64,000 bases of DNA from Candidatus Amunia macphersoniae (lineage in GTDB: Bacteria; Chloroflexota; Dormibacteria; Aeolococcales; Aeolococcaceae), in contig JAEKNN010000046.1 in assembly GCA_016464795.1 (NCBI GenBank), forward strand, positions 1 to 64,000, given 5' to 3'. Of the stretch, positions 42,761-50,869 are shown one piece after another. Below the pieces are notes generated by a model, which saw only the letters and a list, made by a program, of their open reading frames with translations, made no database searches and was not told the DNA's origin. Position 1 is the first letter of the stretch. Each line of letters begins with the position of its first letter. The translations under genes and the position numbers were made by a program.

Positions 42761-43663
42761 GTGCCACACAGGGAGCTCGCCGCCCTTCTCGATGGCGGGG
42801 CGTACTTCGAAGGCCCACGCTGGCATGAGGGCAGCTGGTGGGTGTCGGACATGTACAGGCACGCGGTGTTCGCCGTCTCTCCCCAGGGCCGGGAGGTTCG
42901 GGTGGCCGAGGTGCCGGGGCAGCCGTCGGGGCTGGGCTGGTTGCCCAACGGCGACCTCCTGGCGGTCTCGATGCGCGACCACCGGCTGCTCCGGCTCGGC
43001 AGTGATGGAGCTCTCGACGTGCACGCCGACCTCTCCGAGCACTGCGGCGGGGTGCTCAACGACCTCGTCGTCGACCCCCACGGTCGCGCCTGGGTGGGTG
43101 ACTTCGGCTTCGACCTGATGGCCTTCGACGATCCGCTGGCGACCTCCCTGAAGCGCGTCGATCCCGACGGCTCGGTGACCGTGGTGGCCGACGAGCTCAT
43201 CTTTCCCAACGGCAGCGTGATCACGCCTGACGGCACCACGCTCATCGTCGGGGAGACCCTTGGAAACCGCTTCACCGCGTTCACCATCGCCGAGGACGGA
43301 TCGCTGCGCGACCGACGCGTGTGGGCGCAGCTTGGTCCTGAGGTGACGCTGGGGCCGGCGGCGGACACTCTGGCCCAGCTCCGGATTGCCCCCGACGGCT
43401 GCTCACTCGACGCCGAGGATCGCATCTGGGCTGCTGACGGCATCGGTGGTCGCTGCGTGCGGGTGGCAGAAGGAGGCGACATCGTCGATCAGGTGCGCGC
43501 CCCTGAGGGGTTGGGCGTCTTCGCCTGCGCGCTCGGCGGTGACGACGGTCGCACCCTGCTGATGTGCTGCGCGCCCGACTACTTCGAGGCCAACCGCCGC
43601 GACACTCGTGAGGCGGTGCTGATGACCACCACTGTCGAGGTGCCCCACGCCGGGCTGCCGTGA
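42761..43663 (+). CDS. SMP-30/gluconolactonase-like sugar lactonase
   Basis: 300 aa from GTG 42761, with TACAGT ending 6 nt upstream. Six-bladed propeller of the SGL family: metal-binding Glu in AYFEGPRWHEGSWWVSDMYR, Asn in GGVLNDLVVDPHGRAWVGDF, Asn in LIFPNGSVITPDGTTLIVGE, and Asp in IWAADGIGGRCVRVAEGG. It should hydrolyse a sugar or related lactone with a divalent metal. No pathway partners are adjacent. Divergent from leuS, with a 79-bp intergenic region. Confidence 0.87.
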   Translation: MPHRELAALLDGGAYFEGPRWHEGSWWVSDMYRHAVFAVSPQGREVRVAEVPGQPSGLGWLPNGDLLAVSMRDHRLLRLGSDGALDVHADLSEHCGGVLNDLVVDPHGRAWVGDFGFDLMAFDDPLATSLKRVDPDGSVTVVADELIFPNGSVITPDGTTLIVGETLGNRFTAFTIAEDGSLRDRRVWAQLGPEVTLGPAADTLAQLRIAPDGCSLDAEDRIWAADGIGGRCVRVAEGGDIVDQVRAPEGLGVFACALGGDDGRTLLMCCAPDYFEANRRDTREAVLMTTTVEVPHAGLP

Positions 43664-43739
43664 AGGTGGGGCGCGCCGAACGCCGGGTACCATAGGGCGG
43701 TGCCCCGGCCGCCTTGTCCGGAGACCGCGCCTGACTTGC

Positions 43740-43811
43740 GCCGACGTAGCTCAGTGGTAGAGCAACCGCCTCGTAAGCGGTAGGTCGTCAGTTCAATCCT
43801 GACCGTCGGCT
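43740..43811 (+). tRNA. tRNA-Thr(CGT)
   Basis: 72 nt. The acceptor GCCGACG pairs with CGTCGGC, the D arm is GCTC/GAGC, and the anticodon arm ACCGC/GCGGT has loop CTCGTAA (anticodon CGT, reading ACG). The T arm GTCAG/CTGAC surrounds TTCAATC. Discriminator T; CCA is not encoded. Confidence 0.95.
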
Positions 43812-43888
43812 CCGACGTTGCTTGCTCCAGCGCCGGTGGGCTTGCGGCCCCGAGCTGAACGACCGCGGCCGGGCCTGACGCCGGAGGC

Positions 43889-44212
43889 CTATGCGCCGGC
43901 CTTGGCTCCGTCTTGCAACAGGCGGCCGCCGAGTGGCTCGGACAGCGGGATGTGCACTGGTCTAAGCACTCCCTTCATGACGAAAAGCAAGCTCTCACCC
44001 CGAGCTTGGCGATCCGCGATTGCGTTGAGAGTGCCCACGTAGGCGGTGACCACGACTCGGTCTGCGCCTTCGTCAACCTCGATGTGGTGCCACCCTTGCC
44101 ACACCCCGTGCCGGACGACGGCCACGACGGTTCGACCGTCCGGGTCGAGGAACAATCGGTGGCAGGACGCGGGCTGTGCGGATCGGACCTGGTCGTCTCC
44201 CTCCACGATCAT
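43889..44212 (-). CDS. Hypothetical protein (107 aa)
   Basis: Start ATG 44212 with GAGG seven bases upstream. The sequence alternates strands and helices, with features such as CHRLFLDPDGRTVVAVVRHG, WQGWHHIEVDEGADRVVVTA and LLFVMKGVLRPVHIPLSEPL. It is cytoplasmic, with no membrane segment or metal-binding motif. I do not recognise the family, but composition and clear ribosome site suggest a real gene. It is downstream of the cupin gene on the same strand, 44 bp apart. Confidence 0.55.
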   Translation of the reverse strand: MIVEGDDQVRSAQPASCHRLFLDPDGRTVVAVVRHGVWQGWHHIEVDEGADRVVVTAYVGTLNAIADRQARGESLLFVMKGVLRPVHIPLSEPLGGRLLQDGAKAGA

Positions 44213-44256
44213 TCATCGACCTCAGAACGTCGCCGTCGCGAAGTGCCGATTTGAAC

Positions 44257-44607
44257 TTACAGCCCCAGACAAGCACGGTCCACGGCGATCTTGTGGGCGC
44301 CGGAGCCCGGCTGTGGAGCGGGGATGTGCAGCACGTAGTGCATGTAGTCCGCTGAACTGGCCAGAAATGTGTGCGGCTCCCCAGCGTCGACGATGACGAC
44401 ACTGCCGGCGACCAAGTCCATGCTCTCGAGTCCGACGCGCAACTGGGAGGAACCGCGTGCCACCAGGTACACCTCGGTCAGCGTCGGATGGAGGTGGGGT
44501 TCGTCGATTCCCTCGGAGGCATATCCGATGCTCACTGGGAGGTTGGAATCCCATGGGCCTGCGAGCCACCCTTTTGGATGGCCGACCGGGACGCGACACC
44601 GCCGCAT
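44257..44607 (-). CDS. Cupin-domain protein
   Basis: 116 aa from ATG 44607; TAGAGT (44614-44619) ends 6 nt upstream. Single cupin beta-barrel: motif 1 EPHLHPTLTEVYLVARGSSQ contains the two His and the Glu that usually bind metal, and motif 2 AGSVVIVDAGEPHTFLASS contains the third His. The end, YMHYVLHIPAPQ, is typical of small cupins. It may be a metal-dependent enzyme or sugar-binding protein; the substrate is not evident. Divergent from the broken phosphotransferase gene. Confidence 0.85.
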   Translation of the reverse strand: MRRCRVPVGHPKGWLAGPWDSNLPVSIGYASEGIDEPHLHPTLTEVYLVARGSSQLRVGLESMDLVAGSVVIVDAGEPHTFLASSADYMHYVLHIPAPQPGSGAHKIAVDRACLGL

Positions 44608-44652
44608 CAGAGCACTCTAGAGCGCAGCATTCGTTCCTGTAAGAGTCCAGTC

Positions 44653-45187
44653 GTGATCGCTGTTCCTGAGGTCGTCCGCAACAAGGCGCTCGCTGCGGGC
44701 GCGGAAACCTGGCTTGACGAGCTCCCCGCATTGGTCGCCAGCCTGGAGCGCGAGTGGGCCATCACGGTCGGTCGTGGAGCTCGACCGCCCATGCTCCGAG
44801 AGGGCCGTGGACCACGCGCTGCGATGCGCTGCTCGCGGCGTCGCCGCGCACGATGACGCGCGCGCAGTGCTCGTGCACGGCGACGTGCACCAATGGAACG
44901 CGCTCGAGGTGCGCGACGGCTTCAGGCTGGTCGACCCCGATGGTCTGCTCGCTGAGGCCGAGTACGACATGGGCATCCTCATGCGCGAGGATCCGCTCGA
45001 GCTGCTCGACGACAACGACCCGCGCGAGCGCGCGCGTTGGCTGGCTGCGAGCACGCACCTCGACCCCACCGCAATCTGGGAATGGGGCGTCGTCGAGCGG
45101 GTGTCGACCGGCCTGCTCTGCACCAAGGTCGACGTGCAGCCGGTGGGGCGTCAGATGCTCGCCGCCGCCGACCACCTGTCCGGCTAG
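44653..45187 (+). pseudogene. Aminoglycoside phosphotransferase-like gene with missing middle
   Basis: The N-terminal piece from GTG 44653 reads VIAVPEVVRNKALAAGAETW, then LDELPALVASLEREWAITVG. From about 44780 a different frame gives the C-lobe: LVHGDVHQWNALEVRDGFRL, VDPDGLLAEAEYDMGILMRE and AIWEWGVVERVSTGLL. These match the start and end of APH(6)/streptomycin-kinase-like proteins, including the catalytic Asp in HGDVHQWN and metal-binding DPDG. The nucleotide-binding N-lobe (~100 residues) is absent and the frames differ, so it is inactive as written. TAAGAG 7 nt before the GTG fits the leaderless pattern. Confidence 0.75.
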
Positions 45188-45229
45188 AGTCCCGCCTTGG
45201 ATCTGGACCTGCCCGCAAAGGAACGACCA

Positions 45230-45850
45230 ATGTCGACACCACCACGCCTCCTTCCGTTCCTGGCGCAGTTCGACTTCGCCCGCGCGCGCCTCGCCAACCG
45301 CATTGCGGGGCCGGCGGGAGACAGCGGAGACGGCGAGAGCATCGAGATCCCGGGCATGACCGACGACGAATACCTCTGGGAGCCAGTGCGGCAGTGCTGG
45401 TCGATCCGACTGCGCGCCGCAGGTCCGGGGCCGGGTGCGACCGTCCTCGCCGGTGCGGGCGAGTGGGGGCGCGACTCCGCAGGCTCCGCCGACCCGTGGC
45501 CACCGCCGTTCACCACCATCGCATGGCGACTCGGTCACCTCAGCGAGATGCTGACGCTGCGGGCTGACCACACCATCGGCAGCCACGCCCTGACCCGTGA
45601 CGACTATCGCTTCAGCGGCGACGCCGCCGGGGGGATCGCCGCCTTCGACACCGGCGTTGCGGCGTGGCGCGCCGCCATGGTCAGCGCCGACGACGCTGCG
45701 CTCGACTTGGTGGGCCGCAGCACCTACCCCAACGGGAGCGACCCGGAAGACCCCTTCATCGAGACTGTCTGGTGGGTCAATCAGGAGCTGCTGCACCACG
45801 GGGCCGAGATCGCCCTGCTGCGCGATCTCTACCGCGAACGGCAGGGTTGA
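45230..45850 (+). CDS. DinB-like protein
   Basis: 206 aa from ATG 45230, with AAAGGA seven bases upstream; an in-frame TTG at 45197 lies 6 nt after TAGAGT (45185-45190) and is the alternative start. Helical-bundle protein of the DinB/YfiT type, with SWR/W-rich segments: WPPPFTTIAWRLGHLSEMLT (metal-ligand His in WRLGH) and TVWWVNQELLHHGAEIALLR (HHGAEI supplies the C-terminal His). These proteins are metal-dependent thiol transferases or stress-induced proteins. It follows the phosphotransferase remnant by 42 bp and may use the same transcript. Confidence 0.8.
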   Translation: MSTPPRLLPFLAQFDFARARLANRIAGPAGDSGDGESIEIPGMTDDEYLWEPVRQCWSIRLRAAGPGPGATVLAGAGEWGRDSAGSADPWPPPFTTIAWRLGHLSEMLTLRADHTIGSHALTRDDYRFSGDAAGGIAAFDTGVAAWRAAMVSADDAALDLVGRSTYPNGSDPEDPFIETVWWVNQELLHHGAEIALLRDLYRERQG

Positions 45851-45923
45851 CCAGCCACTCGCCGATGGGCGGTCCGCGCCAAGCTCGACCTCCACCTCGC
45901 GCGTCGGGCCCCACCCGGGTCAC

Positions 45924-45954
45924 CGCTGTGAGCTGCATCAGCGGGATCACAGCG
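45924..45954. terminator. Hairpin between convergent genes
   Basis: CGCTGTGA (45924-45931) and TCACAGCG (45947-45954) form an 8-bp stem with a 15-nt loop that can itself pair partly. It lies between the end of the DinB-like gene and the end of the ParA-like gene, whose stop codon is inside the stem. A bidirectional terminator is plausible; no T-run is present. Confidence 0.4.
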
Positions 45955-47293
45955 TGAGCCCGAGTCGTTCCCAGTCGGCGGCGATCACCGAGGCCAGCTC
46001 ACGAGCCGCGATGCGCCATGAACGAGGCGCGCGATCCCAGCTGAAGTTGGCTGTGGCGATCGATGCCGCCGCGGCGGGCTCGTCCGTCATCGTGATCAGC
46101 CCCTGCGCCCAGTCGATGGCGTGGGCGAAACGCTCCACGTCCAGCCGCCCGGCGCCGTGCATCTTGTTGACGACAAGCGTGACCGGAATGTTCGTCAGGC
46201 GGAGCTGCTGTGACGCCTCCGCCACCAGGCTTGCGGTTGCCGGCTCGGCGTCGGACACCAGCACGATCTGGTCGGCGGCGGCCAGCGCCGCGCGTGCGGC
46301 AGGCTCCCACAACCCGGTGCCGCAGTCCAGCACGATCACCGCCACCATCTTCTGGAGACGGTCGATCACCCGTCGATACGCCTCCTCATCCAACTTGGCC
46401 ATGCGCTCAGGTGCAGTCGGAGCGGGCAGCACCAACAGGCCGTGTTGAGCCCGGCCCAGGCTGGTGTCCAGCTGAGTGACGGTGAGCGCCGGATGGTCGA
46501 GCACCTCGAGAAGGTCGTCCACGAACACGTTGTGGGTGGGTGCCAGCGTTCGGCCAAGCGAACCGTAGTCGGGGTTGGTGTCGATGGCCACTATGCGGTC
46601 ACGCCGCAGCTGGGCGAGCAGCATCCCCAGCAGGGTGGTGACAGTGGTCTTGCCCACCCCTCCCTTGGGTGACATCACGGCGATGGTGGCGCAGCGGATC
46701 AGCCGAGGCCCGACGATGCTGTCCTCGAGCGCGGCAATGTAGTTGGTCGCAGCCCAGTTGCTGCGGGCGCGCGCGATCGGCCCCTGGCGTCGTTCTCTGG
46801 TGAGGGCGGCGGGGCTGGGCCCGCTGTCGAGGTCATTCGCCAGCGAGACGCGCTCCAGCCGCCCAGGATTGAGAACTGCTCCCACCGAGAGCCCGATGCG
46901 CGCCGCACCTGACGAGCGTCGCGGCAGCGCGTCTCGGGTGCGTTGGAAGGGCATGGCGGACGGTTCCGAGGAGTGGACAGCACCGATTGCCGGAGGCGGT
47001 GGCACATGGAGCGGGGCGGGCGGCAGGTTGGCGCCATTGAGGCTGGCAGCCGGCGACGGCTCAGCCACCAGCAGGAGCGTGGCTCCGGCGCCCACCGACG
47101 CGCCCAGCAGCGTGGCGCTGCCGTCGAGGGCTGAGGCCCCCGGCGATTGCAGCGTCCAGTGGAGGCCACTCCCGGGGTCGAGGCCGGCTGCCGCCAATAC
47201 CCTGGGCATCAACGCCGCGACAGGCTCGTCGTCGGGCACGGCCATGTCGAAGGTCCCGCTGTCGTGCGCGATGTGCAGGAGGAGGAAGGCCAT
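45947..47293 (-). CDS. ParA/MinD-like ATPase with N-terminal EccD/YukD-type ubiquitin-like domain
   Basis: 448 aa. Residues 1-~80 (DMAVPDDEPVAALMPRVLAA, LHWTLQSPGASALDGSATLL) resemble the ubiquitin-like domain of EccD/YukD in type VII secretion. A Pro/Ala-rich linker follows. The C-terminal half is a MinD-type ATPase with deviant Walker A SPKGGVGKTTVTTLLG (~210), Walker A' VAIDTNPDYGSLGRTL and Walker B VAVIVLDCGTGLWEP. The same architecture as actinobacterial EspI-like proteins suggests a role in ESX/WXG100 secretion control. No other secretion genes lie nearby. Divergent from the two-helix membrane protein at 47455. Confidence 0.82.
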   Translation of the reverse strand: MAFLLLHIAHDSGTFDMAVPDDEPVAALMPRVLAAAGLDPGSGLHWTLQSPGASALDGSATLLGASVGAGATLLLVAEPSPAASLNGANLPPAPLHVPPPPAIGAVHSSEPSAMPFQRTRDALPRRSSGAARIGLSVGAVLNPGRLERVSLANDLDSGPSPAALTRERRQGPIARARSNWAATNYIAALEDSIVGPRLIRCATIAVMSPKGGVGKTTVTTLLGMLLAQLRRDRIVAIDTNPDYGSLGRTLAPTHNVFVDDLLEVLDHPALTVTQLDTSLGRAQHGLLVLPAPTAPERMAKLDEEAYRRVIDRLQKMVAVIVLDCGTGLWEPAARAALAAADQIVLVSDAEPATASLVAEASQQLRLTNIPVTLVVNKMHGAGRLDVERFAHAIDWAQGLITMTDEPAAAASIATANFSWDRAPRSWRIAARELASVIAADWERLGLTL

Positions 47294-47454
47294 GACTCTG
47301 CGATTCTCAGCCTACGGAGGCCAGCGCTGCAGGAAGTGCCACCTCTTTCACTCCGCAGGGGCTCCGTCGGTGTGGTCGGGCCGCCACGGCCAGGACTCAC
47401 CTGGCGGTTGATCACGGCCGCTTCCCCTGCCTGGTCGCGGGGTACGATGGCGCC

Positions 47455-47883
47455 GTGCCCGAGTCGCCTCCCAGCGGATGGCTTCCCTCGGCGCTGCGCC
47501 GCCTCGAGCACCGGCTGGGCGCGCAGCGCGACGACCGCACGCTCTGGGTGTGGACAGTGCCCGCGGTGACAGTGGTGGTCACCTTTGTGATCCTCGCCTT
47601 CCTCGGCATGCAGGGCAAGGTCGACCTGTTTCTGACGATTCCCATGGCACTGGTGCTCTCTGTCTTCCTCGGCTCCCTGTCGGCGTTCTACCTCACCGCG
47701 GCCAGCTCCGACGAGCGCGACGTCGACGACGACGATCGCCGCCCCCCTCGCCCAGCACCGCCGGACGGCCCGCCATCGCTGCCCGCGACCCGGTTGGTCT
47801 CGCCCTCGCCCGGCCAGATGGCGTCGCAACCGCGTGCCGAGGACCCGGTGGCAGTGCCCGTGGGCGGTCCGTCGCGCACGTGA
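47455..47883 (+). CDS. Two-helix membrane protein with Pro-rich tail (142 aa)
   Basis: GTG 47455 lies 6 nt after TACGAT, the leaderless pattern. The N-terminal ~40 residues are basic and amphipathic, followed by two membrane helices (VWTVPAVTVVVTFVILAFLG and LFLTIPMALVLSVFLGSLSA). A C-terminal tail of ~70 residues is acidic (SSDERDVDDDD), then Pro/Ser-rich and probably disordered. The topology resembles DUF4229-like or sortase-less envelope proteins, but I do not recognise the family. It is transcribed away from the ParA-like gene. Confidence 0.6.
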   Translation: MPESPPSGWLPSALRRLEHRLGAQRDDRTLWVWTVPAVTVVVTFVILAFLGMQGKVDLFLTIPMALVLSVFLGSLSAFYLTAASSDERDVDDDDRRPPRPAPPDGPPSLPATRLVSPSPGQMASQPRAEDPVAVPVGGPSRT

Positions 47884-47907
47884 GCCACTGACACCGCTGA
47901 GAGTCAG

Positions 47908-48960
47908 CTATCCGGCTGCGATCCGTTCAGCGAGGTAGCGCATCGCCATCGGATAGCGGTACTCGATGGCGCCGTGTCCGGCGTCGAAGAGCTCGAAGTT
48001 CACGTCGGTGACGCCGATGTCAGCGAGAGCGTTGCGGAAGGCCACCGCGCCAAGGTCGAGGAAATACTCGTCGTGCGTGCCCGCGTCGATGTAGATGCCC
48101 ACCAGAGAACGCATCGCCTGGGCGTGGTCGGGAACCAACCGCACCGGGTCCCAGGCCAACCAGCGCTCCCACACCTCGGGAAGCATCCTGCCCGTCCCGA
48201 CGTCGAACGGCAGCTGGACTGCGCCGCCGGCATCGGTCGAGTACGCCGCGGCCATGGCCCACATGTTGATGAGCACCGCGTCACCGGGACGGCTCAACGC
48301 CGGGCGATTGCGAAAGTCATCGAGGAAGTGCTCGTATGAGCCGTCGTAGTTGTCGCGGAGGGCGCGGACCACCTCGGGAACGTCCTTCCAGTAACAGAGC
48401 TCGAACAGCGCGTCGCCGGCATGAGTGGCAAGCGCGCCGAAGACGTCGGGACGGAGCATCGGCGTGATCATGGCTCCGTAGCCGCCACTCGACTTGCCGG
48501 TGATGGCGCGGTGATCGCGGTTGGCGAGCGTCGGGTAGCGGGCATCGACGAAGCCGACCACCTCGTCACACAGGTAGGTGTGGTAACGGCCTGTGCCGGG
48601 TGAGTCCACGAACTGGCTGCCGCCCAGCGAGGTCCAACAGTCGACCATCACCACCAGGCAGGGGGGCACCGCCGGGTCGCTGAAGAGCGCGTCGATGAGC
48701 TCGATGACATTGGGTCGATACGGGCTGCGGTTCCTCCACATGTCGACCTGTCCAGTGAAGCCCTGGATCAGGTAGATCGCCGGCAACCGAGCTCCCTGCA
48801 CCTGCGAATCGGGTGGCGTGTAGACCCACAGCGGGCGCGTGGCAGGGTCGCCCAACGGGTTGTCACGGAGCACGTCGCTCTCGATCACCAGCTCGTCGAC
48901 GACGCCTTTCAGCGGACGGCGCCAGGGCGAACCAATCTGCGGAGGCTGCAGCTGGCTCAC
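47908..48960 (-). CDS. Esterase of the alpha/beta-hydrolase (esterase D) type
   Basis: About 350 aa from GTG 48960, which overlaps the stop of the methylase gene as GTGA. Alpha/beta-hydrolase fold: oxyanion region LPAIYLIQGFTGQVDMWRNR, nucleophile elbow AITGKSSGGYGAMITPM (Ser in GKSSGG), Asp near DAGTHDEYFLDLGAVAF and His in FDAGHGAIEYRYPMAMRYL. Similar to putative esterases related to S-formylglutathione hydrolase and enterochelin esterase. Substrate unknown. The overlap with the PrmC-like gene suggests coupled expression. Codons upstream of 48960 are shadow. Confidence 0.82.
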   Translation of the reverse strand: MSQLQPPQIGSPWRRPLKGVVDELVIESDVLRDNPLGDPATRPLWVYTPPDSQVQGARLPAIYLIQGFTGQVDMWRNRSPYRPNVIELIDALFSDPAVPPCLVVMVDCWTSLGGSQFVDSPGTGRYHTYLCDEVVGFVDARYPTLANRDHRAITGKSSGGYGAMITPMLRPDVFGALATHAGDALFELCYWKDVPEVVRALRDNYDGSYEHFLDDFRNRPALSRPGDAVLINMWAMAAAYSTDAGGAVQLPFDVGTGRMLPEVWERWLAWDPVRLVPDHAQAMRSLVGIYIDAGTHDEYFLDLGAVAFRNALADIGVTDVNFELFDAGHGAIEYRYPMAMRYLAERIAAG

Positions 48961-49826
48961 AGCTGCCCGATGACCACGCGGGTGACGCCGAGCCCGTCCC
49001 GATGGGATCGCACATTCCCGAACCCCGCGCGACGCAGCACCGTCGCGGTCGCCCTGGCCAGGTACGGGGCGATCTCCACCATCACCAGCCCGCCCGGCCG
49101 CAACCACGAGGGAGCATCGGACGCCAGCCGGCGCACCAGGCCGAGCCCGTCCTCGGACCCATCGGTCAGGGTGCTGTGCGGCTCGAATCTGCGGATCTCC
49201 ACCGGCAGCGTGCGCACCTCGCGCCGACCCACGTAGGGGGGGTGGATGGTGAACAGGCCCACCGCGCCCCGCACCTGGCCCGGCAGTGCGGCGAGCATGT
49301 CACCGACTGCGAATCGCACATTGCCCAGGGCCAACTTCCTGGCGTTGGCCCTGCCCAACCTGGCGGCCTCGGGGGAGATGTCGATTCCCCACACCTCGCT
49401 GCCCACCACCCTAGCCCCGATGGCGAGCGCGATCGCCCCAGACCCGGTGGCAACGTCGACAGCGAGGCGACGACCGCGACGCCGCCGCAGTCTCGACACC
49501 GCATGTTCGACGGTCAACTCACTCGACGCGCGTGGCGAGAACACGCCGGGGCGAACCATCAACTGCAGACCGCAGAAGGTGAAGCTGCCCGTGATGTAGC
49601 TCACTGGCTCGCCGGTCAGCCTGCGATCGACGAGCACCTCGAACCGTTTGCGCTGGGCGGTGCTGATGGCGCGGGTCGGCATGTCGGCGTCGTCGGGTCG
49701 AGTCTGCAGGACATGTGCCATCAGGACATCCGCGTCCCATCGGGCCAATCCCGGCTGCCAGTGCTCGATGTTGCGTGAGGTCGCGATGCGTGTCTCGGCC
49801 GCAGAGAGCAGCGTGTGAGCGGTCAC
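48957..49826 (-). CDS. PrmC/HemK-like methyltransferase with HPPY motif
   Basis: About 289 aa from GTG 49826 (VTAHTLLSAAETRI); an in-frame ATG at 49877 would add 17 residues. The N-terminal helical domain typical of PrmC (DADVLMAHVLQTRP, RLTGEPVSYITGSFTFCGLQ) precedes a SAM-binding Rossmann fold with DVATGSGAIALAIGARV and VWGIDISPEAARLGRANARK. The active-site motif, normally NPPY, reads FTIHPPYVGRREV, with His for Asn. PrmC methylates the Gln of release-factor GGQ loops; the Asn binds that Gln, so this paralogue may use another substrate. Divergent from the HAD gene. Confidence 0.85.
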   Translation of the reverse strand: MTAHTLLSAAETRIATSRNIEHWQPGLARWDADVLMAHVLQTRPDDADMPTRAISTAQRKRFEVLVDRRLTGEPVSYITGSFTFCGLQLMVRPGVFSPRASSELTVEHAVSRLRRRRGRRLAVDVATGSGAIALAIGARVVGSEVWGIDISPEAARLGRANARKLALGNVRFAVGDMLAALPGQVRGAVGLFTIHPPYVGRREVRTLPVEIRRFEPHSTLTDGSEDGLGLVRRLASDAPSWLRPGGLVMVEIAPYLARATATVLRRAGFGNVRSHRDGLGVTRVVIGQL

Positions 49827-49885
49827 GCCTACACTGGACTGAGAAGAGACCGCGCCGCGGCTCGCAACTCTGGACATGACGCCGC

Positions 49886-50704
49886 ATGGTAGCCGAGTCG
49901 ACACCCACCGTCGGTCGCACAGCCGCGTTCTTCGACGTCGACAGAACCCTGCTGCGCGGCTCATCGCTTCTGCATGTCGCCCGCCCGATGCGCCGTGCCG
50001 GGCTGCTGACCAGCCGCGCGATGCTTCACGCATTGGTGATGCAGGCTCGCTTCAGCCTGTACGGCTTCGACGAGATGCAGATTCGCGAAGCCGTCCGCGG
50101 CGTCGGCGCGCTCGTGGACGGCATCGAAGCGGACCGCCTGCGTGCGTTCGCGCGGAGCTCCATCCCGGCTCACGTGCTGCCACTGGTCTATCGGGAAGCG
50201 CGGGCACGAATCGAGTGGCACCGCACCGCCGGCGACCTGGTTTTCCTGGTCTCGTCGTCACCCCGCGAGTTCATCAGCGAGCTCGGATCGATGCTCGGCG
50301 TGGACGGGGTCGCAGCCACCGAGGCTGAGCTGCGCGATGGCCGCTACACGGGGCGCATCATTCGCTTCTGTCACGGGGATGGGAAGGCTGCGTCAGTTGT
50401 TGAGCTGGCCGGTGTGCACGGTGTGGACCTCGCTCAGTCACATGCGTACGGAGACAGCTTTGTCAGTGACCTGGCCATGCTCGAAGCCGTTGGCCACCCA
50501 CTGGCGGTGAACCCGGATCGCGCGCTCAGGGTCGAGGCGGGGCGCAGGGGCTGGCCCGTCGAGAGCTTCCAACGCACCGGCAATCTGCCGGCCATCTCGT
50601 CTTTTGGTGGCCTGCCCGCCCGTGCAGCCAGGGTGTCGCGCGCCGCACTGCGCCGCCTCAACGTCAATGTCCGAAACAAGACCAGGTCTCTGCGAGAGCT
50701 GTGA
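49886..50704 (+). CDS. HAD-IB family phosphatase (SerB-like)
   Basis: 272 aa. HAD motif I FFDVDRTLLRGSS with the DxD nucleophile, the helical cap, motif II VFLVSSSPREFISELGSMLG, motif III Lys in FCHGDGKAASVVELAG and motif IV HAYGDSFVSDLAMLEAVGHP. The subfamily IB includes phosphoserine phosphatase and lysophosphatidic-acid-processing enzymes; the long C-terminal tail (basic, RAALRRLNVNVRNKTRSL) hints at membrane association. Its last 38 bases overlap the small Cys-rich gene. Substrate undetermined. Confidence 0.88.
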   Translation: MVAESTPTVGRTAAFFDVDRTLLRGSSLLHVARPMRRAGLLTSRAMLHALVMQARFSLYGFDEMQIREAVRGVGALVDGIEADRLRAFARSSIPAHVLPLVYREARARIEWHRTAGDLVFLVSSSPREFISELGSMLGVDGVAATEAELRDGRYTGRIIRFCHGDGKAASVVELAGVHGVDLAQSHAYGDSFVSDLAMLEAVGHPLAVNPDRALRVEAGRRGWPVESFQRTGNLPAISSFGGLPARAARVSRAALRRLNVNVRNKTRSLREL

Positions 50705-50855
50705 GCACGCGCGCATCGTGCGCGGTGCCCGCTCGCAGTTCTGGATGTGCGCTCGCGCGGAGTCCGAGCCGGACTTTCCGCGCTACCCACGCCTGCCGGT
50801 GCTCAGCTGCGCGGGACATGAGCGGGGCACTCCTCAGCCGGTGCGGCGCGACTGA
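50667..50855 (+). CDS. Small Cys-containing protein (62 aa)
   Basis: ATG 50667, overlapping the end of the HAD phosphatase by 38 bp in another frame. The sequence CESCEHARIVRGARSQFWMC, then FPRYPRLPVLSCAGHE, matches a conserved small protein that I recall as common downstream of various genes in soil bacteria. The four cysteines (CxxC plus two) suggest zinc binding. No enzymatic role is known to me. It is convergent with the polysaccharide deacetylase gene, 14 bp away. Confidence 0.6.
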   Translation: MSETRPGLCESCEHARIVRGARSQFWMCARAESEPDFPRYPRLPVLSCAGHERGTPQPVRRD

Positions 50856-50869
50856 CTGACGGGTGAGCG

